A stretch of DNA of 64,000 nucleotides from contig CP136067.1 of assembly GCA_032622095.1 (NCBI GenBank), forward strand, positions 57,703,899-57,767,898, written 5' to 3'. The stretch is from Siphonodentalium dalli (taxonomy: Eukaryota; Mollusca; Scaphopoda; Gadilida; Siphonodentaliidae). Numbering within the stretch: the first letter of the stretch is position 1; each line of letters opens with the position of its first letter. The translations under genes and the position numbers were made by a program. Below, in pieces: positions 38,201-48,633 of this stretch. The notes below the pieces were generated by a model. The model made no database searches. It saw nothing but the letters and a program-made list of their open reading frames with translations, and was not told where the DNA came from.

Positions 38201-39141
38201 CAGGAGCGTAGCCACGGGGGGGGGGGGGCTAGGGGGGCATGTGCCCCCCAAAATTTGCCAGTGTTCCCCCCAACAAAATTCCCAAAAATAGGTCTCGCAT
38301 ATGTAATTATCCTAGCCATCGACTGACCAAATATAAATGTAGAGTTAAACGCCATCATCTGCTATTTATTCAAGCGCGAATATACAATATTCAATATAAT
38401 TACTTTTAATTTGTATTTGACGTCGGCAGGTACCATCTACTTTCCAGTGTGCACGGCGCGACCGGATTTTGGTTTGTCGACCTGGAATTTGGTTTACATA
38501 TCTAAGACGTATAAAGCATCATATGGTGAATGTGGTATTCCTCGTACATATGTCCGTCGCAACAACTATGGTAAGAAGTCACTTCAACAAGTGAATTCAT
38601 ACCATAGTTGTTGCGAGGGACTCGCCCGTAAACCGAGCACCACGAGAGGGTACACTCGTAAAACGATTAGTTGGCTTCATCCATGAAGAAACCCGATGAC
38701 TGTGGGGTAAACTCAACACTTTGAGCCTCCGGGGGGAAATGACGTATGTAAGAAATTCTTTGATAGTATCCTTAATGTAGTGGTAACACTGCCTGGAGTT
38801 TGGATTGAAACTACCGTAGATTATGATCTAGCAGAATTAGATACCCTGAATTCGTTATTGGGGTGTCATATGGTTGTTGAAAAGTTGTCTTGATTCCTCT
38901 GATAGAAAAGACACCAGCAATGCATAAAGAGAGGCCAAATTCGCCCTCAGAGCACTTAACGTTCAAAACTTTCCCGGGGGAAGTCCCCCAGAACCCCCAC
39001 CCTCAGGACGGGGGACACCCCCCCGGACCCTCCCCCATCTCGGGCCTGCGGCCCTCGGGATATGCATTCGGCATATCGTGCTAGGACCCACCCCATATAA
39101 TAATGAGGCCCCCCTATTTGGGGATCCTAGCTACGCGCCTG
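38201..39141. mobile_element. Non-autonomous hAT element (8-bp TSD) inserted in a LINE
   Basis: Left terminus CAGGAGCGTAGC and right terminus GCTACGCGCCTG are inverted repeats, and ATTTGCGA flanks both sides exactly (38193-38200, 39142-39149). CAGG-GCGTAGC is a very common hAT terminus in marine invertebrates. The interior has G and C runs (38216-38228, 38996-39035) and a hairpin at 38557-38613 (cgcaacaactatggta and its inverse). No transposase is seen. Confidence 0.85.
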
Positions 39142-39149
39142 ATTTGCGA

Positions 39150-41270
39150 CCACAGGTCCGAAGAACCAAGATTTACCCCACCCCAACAATACTTATTCCT
39201 AAAGAATGTTATATATATCTGTGTATCGTCAGTATACAGATGATAAGATATATATATATATATATTACACCAGTTCTCGAAATAAGTCATTAGACTATAT
39301 GTTGTGGAATCGGAACTACGCAGTTATACCTGTTTGTGTAAAGTTAGAGTACGGGAGTGAATAGAGTGTCACGGACGGAGAATTATACAATGGCCGCAAC
39401 TCCAAGCCATACCACGAATAAAGCAACACATTATATAACCACATAAGATTGAAAGTTCGTATTGGTAATATACAAGTTTGTTGTTAAATATCTTTAAATG
39501 TACACATATCTTTAAATCAGATTAAAGGATTTATCGGTCACTGCAACGCATGTCAACTCCCACCCCAAATCCCCCAATTATTTACGTCGTTAAAGTTTGG
39601 GGGTTGTCTGCTTATCCAACATCCAGCTGTCGGGCCAAAACTAATTATTTCGGGCATGCAACACACGAAGTGATGCTTCGCCACACATTGTATGGTGATT
39701 AATTATTGAATGTAACGCAGACACTGAAGTGCATACCCTTGCGGTATAAATACTAGTTACATCATTTTCAGAAATTTCAACACTCTCCGTGATAATAATA
39801 ATTACACGTTTCTCGTAATACTTATTATACTGTAATAAAACACTCAGCACATCTCCAATAGGTTAGCACCGCATCTCATCAGATCTAAGAAACGGTACAT
39901 CGTACAGTTAATGTAAGACTAATTTTCATGCTGCTACCAAACCCGTTTCTAAATTCTAATAGTAGACAATTTTGTTCAAATTACTTCAGACGTCACTTTA
40001 CAACTGAAATATCATACCACGCAATGCACACTATTGGTTTTCAGTATCTTTTGTTTGAAAATATCTTACCATTACCACCCACGTACTCGTACTAAATATC
40101 AGGTGATCATCCCGCGAAGGTGCTATTTCAACGTTGTTGAACATTCACGTAATGTTGCTATTTTTTATTTGCACGTATATCACACGATTCAAGATAAACA
40201 GTGCAGATAAAACTGCGTTATTTTTCCGTTTCTGTGTGCCCAAAAGTCCAGATTTAACCGTTGCACGAGACACTAGCTGCTTCGCTTGCTCTTTCGTGAG
40301 ATACATTAGAGAGAATTCGTACATCTCTGATAAAAAGATTCTCTTTTAATATGCAATCAATCATCTTCGCATAATTCTAGCGTTTTGTTCACTCTTTTAT
40401 AGGACTAGCTATTCAATTTTGCACAAAATGTCAATTTCATTCGATTTTGTCCATTTTTTTGCGGTCATTTTTGGACAGACATACAAAAATGGTTTACGAC
40501 TAAGCATTGTTTGTGTATATTTCATTTTTGTATAATTTGGCACCTACCGCAGAAATTCAGCATTTTCGATACAAACAGCCATTTTGGACGCCATCTTGGA
40601 TCCTAATTTTCCACATGACCCGTTCCAATCGGCAAACCTCGGTGATTTCCGTACGCAGATAATATTTCGCAAGAACGATAATCCGAAAAGTTGCGATTGG
40701 ACCCGTTCATGGATATGTTTTTCCTGGTGTTTTTCGCGTCGAATGACACCAACACCAGCTTGTGTTAAGTTTCTTCCGGGTCCAACCCTGCCACGACCAC
40801 ACTACTGTAAACGCTCTGTATTTTAAGCGGCAGTTTCAAAGTTGATAACGAGTTCTGACTGAAGCCTCTGATATTGCTGTTATATTGGGCATCGAACTGC
40901 CGTCTAGTTCTTCGGTTTTAAAGTTAGGGCACACGAATAGTGATCAAATTATATATATTTATTTATCTATTGATTGTAAGCGACTGTTTTGAAGTTGATA
41001 GATGCGATATACTGATTTTATTGGATTTTTTTTTATTCGTACAATAACCATAATACAATGGACATGAAATGTGTATACAATAAGATAATAAATACAAAGC
41101 AAGTTGATTAAGGACCCGCTATACATATTGCAAGTATCAATCTAGGTTATGTACTAATATAACTCCATTGTGTGTGTTTGTTTGTCTGTCCGGCTATGAC
41201 CAGGGATCTGTCATGGGATAAGTGCCGATGACGTCAGATGTCAGTCATAAATAATTTAACTAAATAAGGT
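39150..41270. other. No gene seen
   Basis: AT-rich spacer with a (TA) microsatellite at 39249-39265. Small frames on either strand show no domain. 41205-41260 has gtgccgatgacgtcag, which recurs in the tandem block at 45340-45960. Confidence 0.5.
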
Positions 41271-41274
41271 GTGT

Positions 41275-42480
41275 GAAGTTAGTTAGGCGTTCGACATTCG
41301 TTTGCCATTCGCGTGAAGTTGGTCAGAGTCGTTATTTGGTGAGAGAATCTGGATTCAGATTACAGATTAGTCCCCGTACGACGAGGTTCGGTAAACGAAC
41401 AGACCAGAATCAGTAAACGAACTGACCGTAATCGGAATCCGAATCTGGATTACCACGAGATTACGATTACGGTCAGTTCGTTTACTGATTCTGGTCTGTT
41501 CGATTCAGTAGTGATAGTGAAGTATGTAGTCGTGGTCGTCAACGAGGTGCGTGAAGTTAGTTAGACATTCGGCGTTCGACATTCGTTTGACATTCGCGTG
41601 AAGTTGGTTAGGCGTTCGGCGTTCTACTTAGAAAATTTCATTAAAAATCCAATTTCAGGTTTTGGCGGGAGAGGTACTACATTGGTCCACCAGGGTATCG
41701 AATCGCTGCCATTGGTGGAAACTACCAACCAGATAATAGTGATATAATTCGATTCAGTAGTGATAGTGAAGTATGTTGTCGTGGTCGTCAACTTAACGAT
41801 GTATAGTGCGTTAAGTTAGTTAGGCGTTTGGCGTTCGTTTGACATTCGCATGAAGTTGGTTAGGCGTTCGACATTCTACTTAGAAAATTTCATTAAAAAT
41901 CCAAATTTCGGTTTTGGCGGGAGAGGTGCTACATTGGTCCAGTCCGTGCTCCCCCGCTCGAATTTTTCAAAGTTTTTCAAAGTTTCCTCGGTTTTCCTGA
42001 AAATTCGAGTGGAGGGGGGGGGGGGCACTTGGGTTATAAGAACACCTTTCGCGCAACAAAACTGAAAATCGATTTTTTGTCGAAATTTTCTGTCCAGCGA
42101 TGGTCTGGAAAATAGGAAAACCGAGGAAACATCAGAAAATTCTACCGGGGGAGCACGAATTGTGTAAAAAGAACAACTTTCGCGCAAAAAAACTCGAAAA
42201 TTCGAGCGGGGGAGCACGAACTGGACCAATTGTATCACCTCTCCCGCCAAAACATGAAATTGGATTTTTAATGAAATTAGAATGTCGAACGCCGAACGCC
42301 TGAGTCGTTATTTCGTGGGAATCTGGATAAAGAATCTAGATTCAGATTATGGATTAGTGATTAGTCCCCGTGCGACTTGGTTCGGTAAACGAACAGACCA
42401 GAATCAGTAAACGAACAACCGTAATCGTAATCTCGTGGTAATCCAGATTCGGATTCGGATTCAGATTACGGACTCAAATG
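41275..42480. repeat. Complex locus of direct and inverted duplications
   Basis: Two direct copies of a unit of about 185 bp lie at 41508-41690 and 41757-41945 (gtgatagtgaagtatg ... ggttttggcgggagaggt). An inverse copy of its right part lies at 42190-42300. A second unit (gattcagattatggattag ... gaacagaccagaatcagtaa) occurs at 41350-41460 and 42325-42470, and its aacgaactgaccgtaatc piece folds on an inverse copy at 41465-41503. Words of the type ttcggcgttcgacattcg iterate throughout. Confidence 0.8.
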
Positions 42481-42897
42481 TTCGTAATGTAAACAAACCG
42501 AGATTTCGCCACCTCGGAGTTTAAAAACACAATAAAAGATAATAATCCGTCTCTTGTGTACAAATTATTGCAGAATATAAACGATCTATGTCAAATAATT
42601 TTAAATGCGGAGACAAATTTGTTTTATCGAGTGTAAACTAGGAGAATATTACTGAAATTAGCCAAATAATAACGCCATAATAGTAACGCTGGGGGAGCAC
42701 TTCGGTTGATGGCGAAGCAAATCATTGTCGATTTCATTGTCACTTTCATATGTCCATTTCATAATTCCATCCATAAAATACCGCCAGAACGCATGTCGAT
42801 TTCAAATTCGGCCGATACGTCACCATTGACCGAATTCATGTGAACCTGCATGGATATGTCTTCTATTCTGCTTTGTTCGTTATTATAATGTTTCTTC

Positions 42898-43250
42898 TTA
42901 TTCAAGAAATATTAGGATTATATGATATCGATGAATTATCAGATACACGTATGTATTATCTAGTCTTATAGCAATTTCATGCTTAAAATGTTTTGTTTCT
43001 TTAAATGCAGTCGTTTTGCCCAATAGTCTCTGTATAGTGCTATAAACAAAACTCAGAAATATATCTTGTTCAATTAAGTCCAAAAATGTTTTACTCAATT
43101 TGAGCCAAATACAGTCTTGTTTTTTTGATGTTTCGTGAATGCAGACTATGTCTTTGTCTGTCAACTGTCCCAAAACAGGGGGTCATTATACTTGATTAAA
43201 TCCTTATGATTATATCCATTGATATTCCAGCACGCTATGGGCCAATATTT
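42898..43250 (-). pseudogene. LINE ORF2 endonuclease N-terminus (broken)
   Basis: The minus strand reads WNINGYNHKDLIKYNDPLFW near 43235-43160, then a stop. After a frame change it reads DIVCIHETSKKQDCIWLKLS and DIFLSFVYS. This is the order at the start of an apurinic-type LINE endonuclease (an Asn-bearing first block, then the catalytic Glu in the HET block). The rest of the endonuclease and the reverse transcriptase are missing. It lies downstream, on the same strand, of the ORF1 fragment at 45293-43851, with about 600 bp between, and probably belongs to the same element. Confidence 0.65.
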
Positions 43251-43850
43251 CTTCCCGTAGTTCATATGTTATTAAACCTATTCTGGGCTGGCAATTGAGA
43301 TAGCCTAGGGACTTTATTGTTGCCTGTTATCTTGAAGAGTAAACAATCTGTTTACCAATACCGGTACATGTAAAGGAACAATTTTGCAGAAGCAGGTTAT
43401 TGATCAACTTATACGTTGTAGTTCAAGAAGGTAAATCTTCAGAATTGAATTAATTGCACAAGGTGCTGACCGACTCCACACATCCAGCTGAACCTGGTAT
43501 TACTCTGTCGTTAAACAAGGACAGTTAGCATGTGCAGTAATCATCAAGAGCCAACATGATGTTTAGTATATTGCAAAATGTTATCCTCTATTATAATAGT
43601 TATTTTGTCTGTTGTAACCCCAAATGTAGTCACTGTTGTAACCACCATATTTGTTGTGACCTCCATTGTGACTATCATGTAACCATCATAGTCCCATTGT
43701 CATTGTGACTGAAAGTTCCATTGTCGTCTCCCATTTTTCTTGTCTTGGTCGGTACCTATCGGATTGCGGTCCTTGGTGTCTTTGTGAGCTATTGAAAAAC
43801 TTCTCTCTATTGTATGTGGGAGGTCCATTTTGTTTGCTGTTTTGTTCAAA

Positions 43851-45293
43851 TTAATTGTCATTAGTCATGTTGAAGCCAAGAGTTTGTTTTAGTGTATATT
43901 TAATGCTTGCTACGAAGCTATTCATACCATGAATGGAAACGTGTTTCCCATTGGAGGTGTATAAACTTTTGATCAGTCTATCATTTATTGGGTTACACAA
44001 CTTTCTGCATTCACATATGTAGTAACTTTGTGCTCTACCTTCCATATCCAGCTTATCATATTTCATCCTTATATTGAAGACCCGCACCACTTCGAATGTT
44101 TTGCTGGTTGGAAAGGGTAAAGGTATGATTATCTGTGCCATTGGATAATTGTTTTGTAACTCCTGGGTGAATTGTTTGTATACTTCCACGCACTTATTTG
44201 TAGTACCTTCTACAAAGTCGTGTGTACAGGTATGTAGATATATGCAGTCATACTCGATCTCAAAATTATCTATGCTCCATAGCAGTTCATCTGCTCCATA
44301 ACACACTCTCTTGTCTATAAAACACCATAAAGAAAATATTGGCCAACATTTATCCTGTCAATATGAGAGTTTCCCACTTTGAGAATATTTTTTGGTTGCT
44401 AGTTTCACTTGCGTCCTCTTCGTTTTCCAGATCAGATTTATGTGGGTCTGATGCATCGTTGTGACTTGGATCTGCTCGATGTATTTTATTTTCTGTTGTT
44501 TGTTTATCCACCACAGTTGTTATATTTTCTACTTTCTCTGTTAACAACTGCATTGTTTTTAGAGATTCCACTACATAATCATGCATGGTCCTTTCTCTCC
44601 TTTCTTCTTCCTCGTGCCTTTCTGTTATGGCTGTTACCAAGCTTTTCGTCCCAATCTTGATTACATAATTGTTCAAATTTTTTTCAGGTGGATTGTTGTG
44701 ATTTATCGTCTTATTCTCAGACCGTTTTTGATTATCTTCTACCATTATGCTAGCCCGTTGTGCCGTAAATTCTGAAGTGACACCAGCACAACATTCGCAT
44801 GTGAACTTCCTATTGGTCCTTTTAAACATGTATAATTTGTAACATGATAAGTTTGTACACCCATAATGCATCCAGATCCCACAGCTTGAGCACACAATCG
44901 TGTTATCTGGGTAAATCATTTCCACCGCACGGGCAGCTCGCGTTCTTATTTTCCGTCTGTTTGTATTGCATGTTTCATTTGGTTGGAATAACTTTTTGTC
45001 GTTTTCTGTACACTAGTTTTATCTGGACTGTTCTTTTCTTCCATGTCAGTACTTGGAATACTAGTAATACTGGTGTCAATGTCGAGACTCGCGGATACAC
45101 TGTCATCTAGCCCATCCAATGTATTGTAACTATTACCCAATAACAGTATGAATTTGTTTGAATCAAAAACCCCACCATTATTGCAAACATCACCATTTTT
45201 GCGGACAAGGCCAAACATTTTGGGTGATTTCTTTCTGTTGGAGTCATCGTACACAGGGGAAATTGTGGTACATGTTTTGTATGTCTCAACCAA
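43851..45293 (-). pseudogene. LINE ORF1 with PHD-like and SGNH-esterase-like parts (broken)
   Basis: Three minus-strand frames follow each other. 45293-44946 is an acidic, Ser/Asp-rich N-terminal part. 44925-44350 begins with CSSCGIWMHYGC and CECC, a PHD-finger-like metal-binding pattern, followed by a charged coiled-coil-like stretch (about residues 85-140). 44306-43851 resembles an SGNH hydrolase: YDCIYLHTCTHDFVEG fits its block III region and KHVSIHGMNSFVASIK its C-terminal His block. The middle frame ends in LILTG just where the catalytic GDS block would be expected, and the next frame continues with DK, so a frameshift falls at the active site. PHD plus esterase in ORF1 is known in CR1-type LINEs. 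The clade assignment here is inference. Confidence 0.6.
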
Positions 45294-45339
45294 GGATTAA
45301 AAATCAAATGGCTTGGTCTATATTGGAAAACTTTTGTAC

Positions 45340-45960
45340 GAGTGTCATGAGATAGGTTCCGTTGACTTCAGACGATCTAAAAGGGCACTGATAAACAATT
45401 CAAATTAAATAAACAATCATATACCCAAGATGGTTGGACCCTGGTAGCTGAAAATTGGTATACATGGGAAAATTGATTAACCCGGGGAGTATCATTGTAT
45501 ATATGCATGCCGTTGATCATAAAGGGGTACTTAAAATTATATTATCATATATGATCAATAAATACAGTTTCTTATCAGCTCAGACGATATGTAGGAAAAT
45601 TGGCACATATGGGTAAACTGACCAGGGAAATATCATGGAATAGACTCATTTGACCTCCGATTACTTTAAGGGAGACTAAAAATTATATCAACACACATGG
45701 TCAATAAAGAGCATTTATTATCAGCTCATGTATGTGGGACAATTGGCGCACATAGGTATATAATTTGACACGGGACGTGTCACGTGATAGGTGCCGTTGA
45801 CGTCAGGTAACTTAAAGAGGCACTAATTATTAGCAATAAAGTGCGTGTATTATCAACTTAAACTGTACAGGTAACTTTATCCGGAGAGTCGGTGTCGTGC
45901 AATAGGCGATGTTTACCTCAGGTGACTATTATAATTAATTTAAATGACTGGAAGGGGCAC
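45340..45960. repeat. Degenerate tandem repeat, about 125-bp unit
   Basis: At least four units near 45350, 45500, 45640 and 45775 carry variants of gtcacgtgataggtgccgtt, aaagrggcactaa and caataaa.g...ttatcagctca. Related sequence is at 41205. Confidence 0.65.
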
Positions 45961-46993
45961 CAATAATTTACTCATTCTTTATCCGATCAACGCCAGGTAT
46001 TCAAGCTATAGTATAACATAATTGTGATATAGGATTATCAATAATAGGCAGATACAATGAGAGTAAATGCTCGTTATTATAGGGTCCTATAATTCCTAAA
46101 AATGGGGTAAGTTCTGAAGTTTAAAAAAATTTATCTCATTTTGTTTCTGTTCGGATACATATGTAATATACTTTCCGACGAAAGTGGAGAAAAATACACA
46201 TATTACGATAGTCCAAGTCTGCTCGTACTAAAACCATGCAGCTAAGATATTGGGATAGCGAGATGCTAGTTTTAAAACTAGCATCTCGCTAATTTACGCC
46301 TGTACAACTGAAAAAAGGTAATGGACGTACCGACGTAAAGCGAATATTATTAGGTGTATTTTAGAGCCACGTGGCTTTAATCATACATCGCTGCTTGAAG
46401 TAAACAAAACATAATTTGCTTTCGTGAGATTCCAACAGTACGGTTGGCATCACAATTCCAAATGTTGAGCAATTGTCAACAACAGTAGTATTGGCTGCCA
46501 CTCTGGCCCACCCCAAATCCTGTCGGCCACTCTGGCCAGAGTGGCCGACAGGATTTGGGGTAGGCCAGAGTGGCCGTCCCAGGTAAACATAGTGGCCGCC
46601 CCCAGAAAAAAAACCTGGGGCCGACAGCGAGGGGGGTGGGACCAGAGTGACCCGTTCAGGGTCGATCTAGAGGTTGTGCTAGATTCCAAAAGAGTAAGGT
46701 GAGCGCTTGGAAGGGATTTTTTTTGACAGAAATTTACCAATGTATCGATTTTTTCTCGGATTTTAATGCCAGTGTGGTAAGCGAAGGGCGCTCCCCTTCG
46801 CTGGACTAACTGAACTTAGAATAATACCGAGAAAAATCGAGACATTAGTAAATTGTGTTACTTTACCAGTGCATTTTAACAAAAGCGAAAGTCTTCGAAT
46901 AAATTCGAAGACGGTAGCGTTGTAAAATGCACTTGCAGAAGTTACCTTTCAGTGAAATATGTTATGAGATAATGGTAAAATGGTACAGATAAA
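45961..46993. other. No gene; hairpins
   Basis: Contains a perfect 34-bp palindrome at 46257-46290 (agcgagatgctagtttt and its inverse). It also contains a 75-bp palindrome at 46499-46573 built on ggccactctggcc, and stem-forming words near 46880-46935 (gtgcattttaaca ... tgtaaaatgcac with cttcgaataaattcgaag in between). The reading frame at 46450-46740 is a by-product of the palindrome. Confidence 0.6.
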
Positions 46994-47125
46994 ATTTTCC
47001 CGAGTCAAATCGGTGTTTTATTCATAGAAATATGATGTTTTTGACAAAAAAGAAACACATCTGATTTGACGTTCGGAGAAATTTGGTGAAATACGCATGA
47101 CGTCGTCAACGAGGCCCGCGCATCC
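46994..47125. repeat. Decayed head-to-head pair of Polinton terminal repeats
   Basis: 47047-47125 (aaaagaaacacatctgattt through gcccgcgc) matches the terminal repeat at 48513-48590 with roughly one in six bases changed. Just left of it, 46994-47022 (aaattttcccgagtcaaatc) is an inverse copy of the start of the same repeat. The two thus form an older version of the junction at 48431-48590. Confidence 0.65.
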
Positions 47126-47198
47126 CATATACTTGATCCTCGAAAAATGTTAACGTCATTAGATGCGTAAATTGTAACGTTAGCGTTATTTTGAAACA

Positions 47199-47647
47199 TG
47201 GATCCAGTAACGGAATTTCTCAAGACTATTGATGTACAGTACGATCATGTTCCTGCAACAACGCAAATGTCGACTCCACTGTATGCAGGAAATGTGACGC
47301 CACGGGTGGAACAGCAACAGGTACCAATGGTGTATCCGTGAACGGATCAACAACCAGTGTACACACCGCCGGTGAAAACACAACAAATGACTCAACCTGT
47401 TATATACCAAGTTATCAACAGTTCACAATGGGAAGAACAGACAAAATTGTTACGGAATATTTGGCAGGAAATGAAGGATTTACGACAGCAATTAACACAA
47501 AAACCGACTGAATGTACAATCAACTTGAAACCTCACATGATTGACATACCAATTGAGGTACATGGTTTCCAGAAAGAACCTACGAAGCGAGCAACATTTG
47601 GATCACTCGGGAAAGATTTAACAGTGATGAAGAAACAAAAGAAATGA
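47199..47647 (+). pseudogene. Small Polinton-terminal protein, unrecognised (one in-frame stop)
   Basis: The frame opens at ATG 47199 (MDPVTEFLKTIDVQYD), meets TGA at 47338-47340, and continues in the same frame to TGA at 47645-47647. The product is Gln/Pro/Thr-rich in its first half and helical and charged in its second (WEEQTKLLRNIWQEMKDLRQ, a likely short coiled coil), ending in basic VMKKQKK. No family is recognised, and it has no histone fold. Twenty bases after the stop comes a perfect histone-type stem-loop. It lies about 75 bp inside the terminal repeat at 47047-47125 and converges on the minus-strand gene at 47957-48385. The internal stop could be a recent mutation or an error. Confidence 0.5.
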
Positions 47648-47666
47648 TTTTTATATTATTTTAAAC

Positions 47667-47682
47667 GGCCCTTTTCAGGGCC
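47667..47682 (+). terminator. Histone-type mRNA 3' stem-loop, copy 1
   Basis: GGCCCTTTTCAGGGCC: a 6-bp stem and a 4-base loop, in full agreement with the metazoan histone 3' end consensus, preceded by AAAC and followed by AC. It starts 20 bases after the stop of the upstream gene. A purine element GAAAGATACGCTCTG follows at 47696-47710, in the place of the histone downstream element. Confidence 0.8.
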
Positions 47683-47927
47683 ACTTAAAATTCACGAAAG
47701 ATACGCTCTGTATTATGCTATATGATGAGCGTATTATAGATATGAAGGGTGGTAGTGGGTTTTTTTTATTGTTAGGGAAGTATTCTTTGATAAATTATGT
47801 GAACATTCTCTCCAAGTTCATGATGAATGAATTTGGTTTTGAAGAAATTATGTGAACATTATCTCCAGGAAGAATGAACAAATCGTACAGTAGCAATTTC
47901 AGAGCGTATCTTTAAAAAAAATTGTGA

Positions 47928-47943
47928 GGCCCTGAAAAGGGCC
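47928..47943 (-). terminator. Histone-type mRNA 3' stem-loop, copy 2 (minus strand)
   Basis: The same 16-base stem-loop on the minus strand, 14 bases after the stop of the gene at 47957-48385, followed by AAAGATACGCTCTG (47900-47913, minus). The stem and the downstream element are identical to the other two copies, while the bases between them differ. Confidence 0.8.
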
Positions 47944-47956
47944 GTTTTGGATGGTT

Positions 47957-48385
47957 TCAAAAGAAACCGCACGATGTGTTTGGGTTTGAATACAGCTGAA
48001 AGTTGTCTTGGGAACGTCGCAACCAAATGGCACAATTGCATGACTGGCCTGTCTGTATCCCCCAGAGCGGCAAGAATTCGTAAACTCTATGCCCTGAGAA
48101 GATTATGGTAGACCGCTGTAGTGATGTAGCCGCAAGTCGCACCATCAATCTTGATGTCCCCAACAATCTGGTGTGTCGGAACCACCGTGGTGGCAGTCCA
48201 AACACCCGATCTCTGTTGTCCGTCATCAACATAACGGTGTACTTATAGCTATCAAAACAGTTATCTATAGTCCCCGTTTCTGCTAAACTCAAAGCCTTCC
48301 ATAGCATCTGTGGTTCATCCCCAAACACACCTCGCAGCAGCATCCCATCCTCCAAATAGCTCCGATACAGATCTCGGTAATCCAT
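47957..48385 (-). CDS. Small Polinton-terminal protein, unrecognised
   Basis: 142 codons from ATG at 48385. The first 60 residues (MDYRDLYRSYLEDGMLLRGV, then DSYKYTVMLMTDN) look like a real protein. The part after about residue 60 is Arg/Leu-rich and a neighbouring frame reads more naturally there, so a frameshift near 48200 is possible. No known domain. The start lies about 45 bp inside the terminal repeat at 48431-48508, and the stop is followed by a histone-type stem-loop. It converges with the gene at 47199-47647. Confidence 0.45.
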   Translation of the reverse strand: MDYRDLYRSYLEDGMLLRGVFGDEPQMLWKALSLAETGTIDNCFDSYKYTVMLMTDNRDRVFGLPPRWFRHTRLLGTSRLMVRLAATSLQRSTIIFSGHRVYEFLPLWGIQTGQSCNCAIWLRRSQDNFQLYSNPNTSCGFF

Positions 48386-48430
48386 TTCGGTATGAATGAA
48401 GAATGGGAATATCTGTTTTTTTTTATTGAA

Positions 48431-48590
48431 AACGCGCGGGCGCCGCTGACGACGTCATCGCATATTTCACCAAATTTTCCCGAACGTCAAAACAAGTGTG
48501 TTTCTTTTTGTTAAAAGAAACACACTTGAATTGACGTTCGGGAAAATTGGGTGAAATATGCGATGACGTCGTCAGCGGCGTCCGCGCGTT
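48431..48590. repeat. Head-to-head junction of two Polinton terminal repeats (palindrome)
   Basis: The arms at 48431-48508 and 48513-48590 are reverse complements with only a few mismatches, around the centre tgtt. Each arm reads from the centre outward as aaaagaaacacacttg, then ttgacgttcggg, tgaaatatgcgatgacgtcg and ccgcgcg. Read outward, each arm leads into a small gene, as expected for the end of a Polinton. No host DNA or target duplication lies between the arms. Confidence 0.8.
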
Positions 48591-48633
48591 TCATATAATA
48601 TGGAGCGTAGTGTATCGTTTTTTTATCTTCAAA

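Larger units (their letters stand above)
47045..48508. mobile_element. Small element bounded by Polinton terminal repeats
   Basis: It is bounded by the terminal repeat at 47047-47125 (plus orientation) and the one at 48431-48508 (minus orientation). It holds two convergent small genes, each closed by a histone-type stem-loop. No polymerase, integrase or capsid gene is present. It may be a deletion derivative made of the two ends of a Polinton, or a terminal segment of a neighbouring copy. No target duplication could be recognised. Confidence 0.45.

Noticed and set aside
41850-42303. Frames on both strands up to 124 codons
   Set aside because: They read through the inverted duplications in both directions with the same residues mirrored. 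No independent coding signal.
46450-46740. 96-codon minus-strand frame
   Set aside because: It runs across a 75-bp palindrome, so its length is a by-product of that repeat.
47957-48385. Histone gene identity suggested by the stem-loop
   Set aside because: The protein has no histone-fold sequence, and neither do the other two stem-loop genes.
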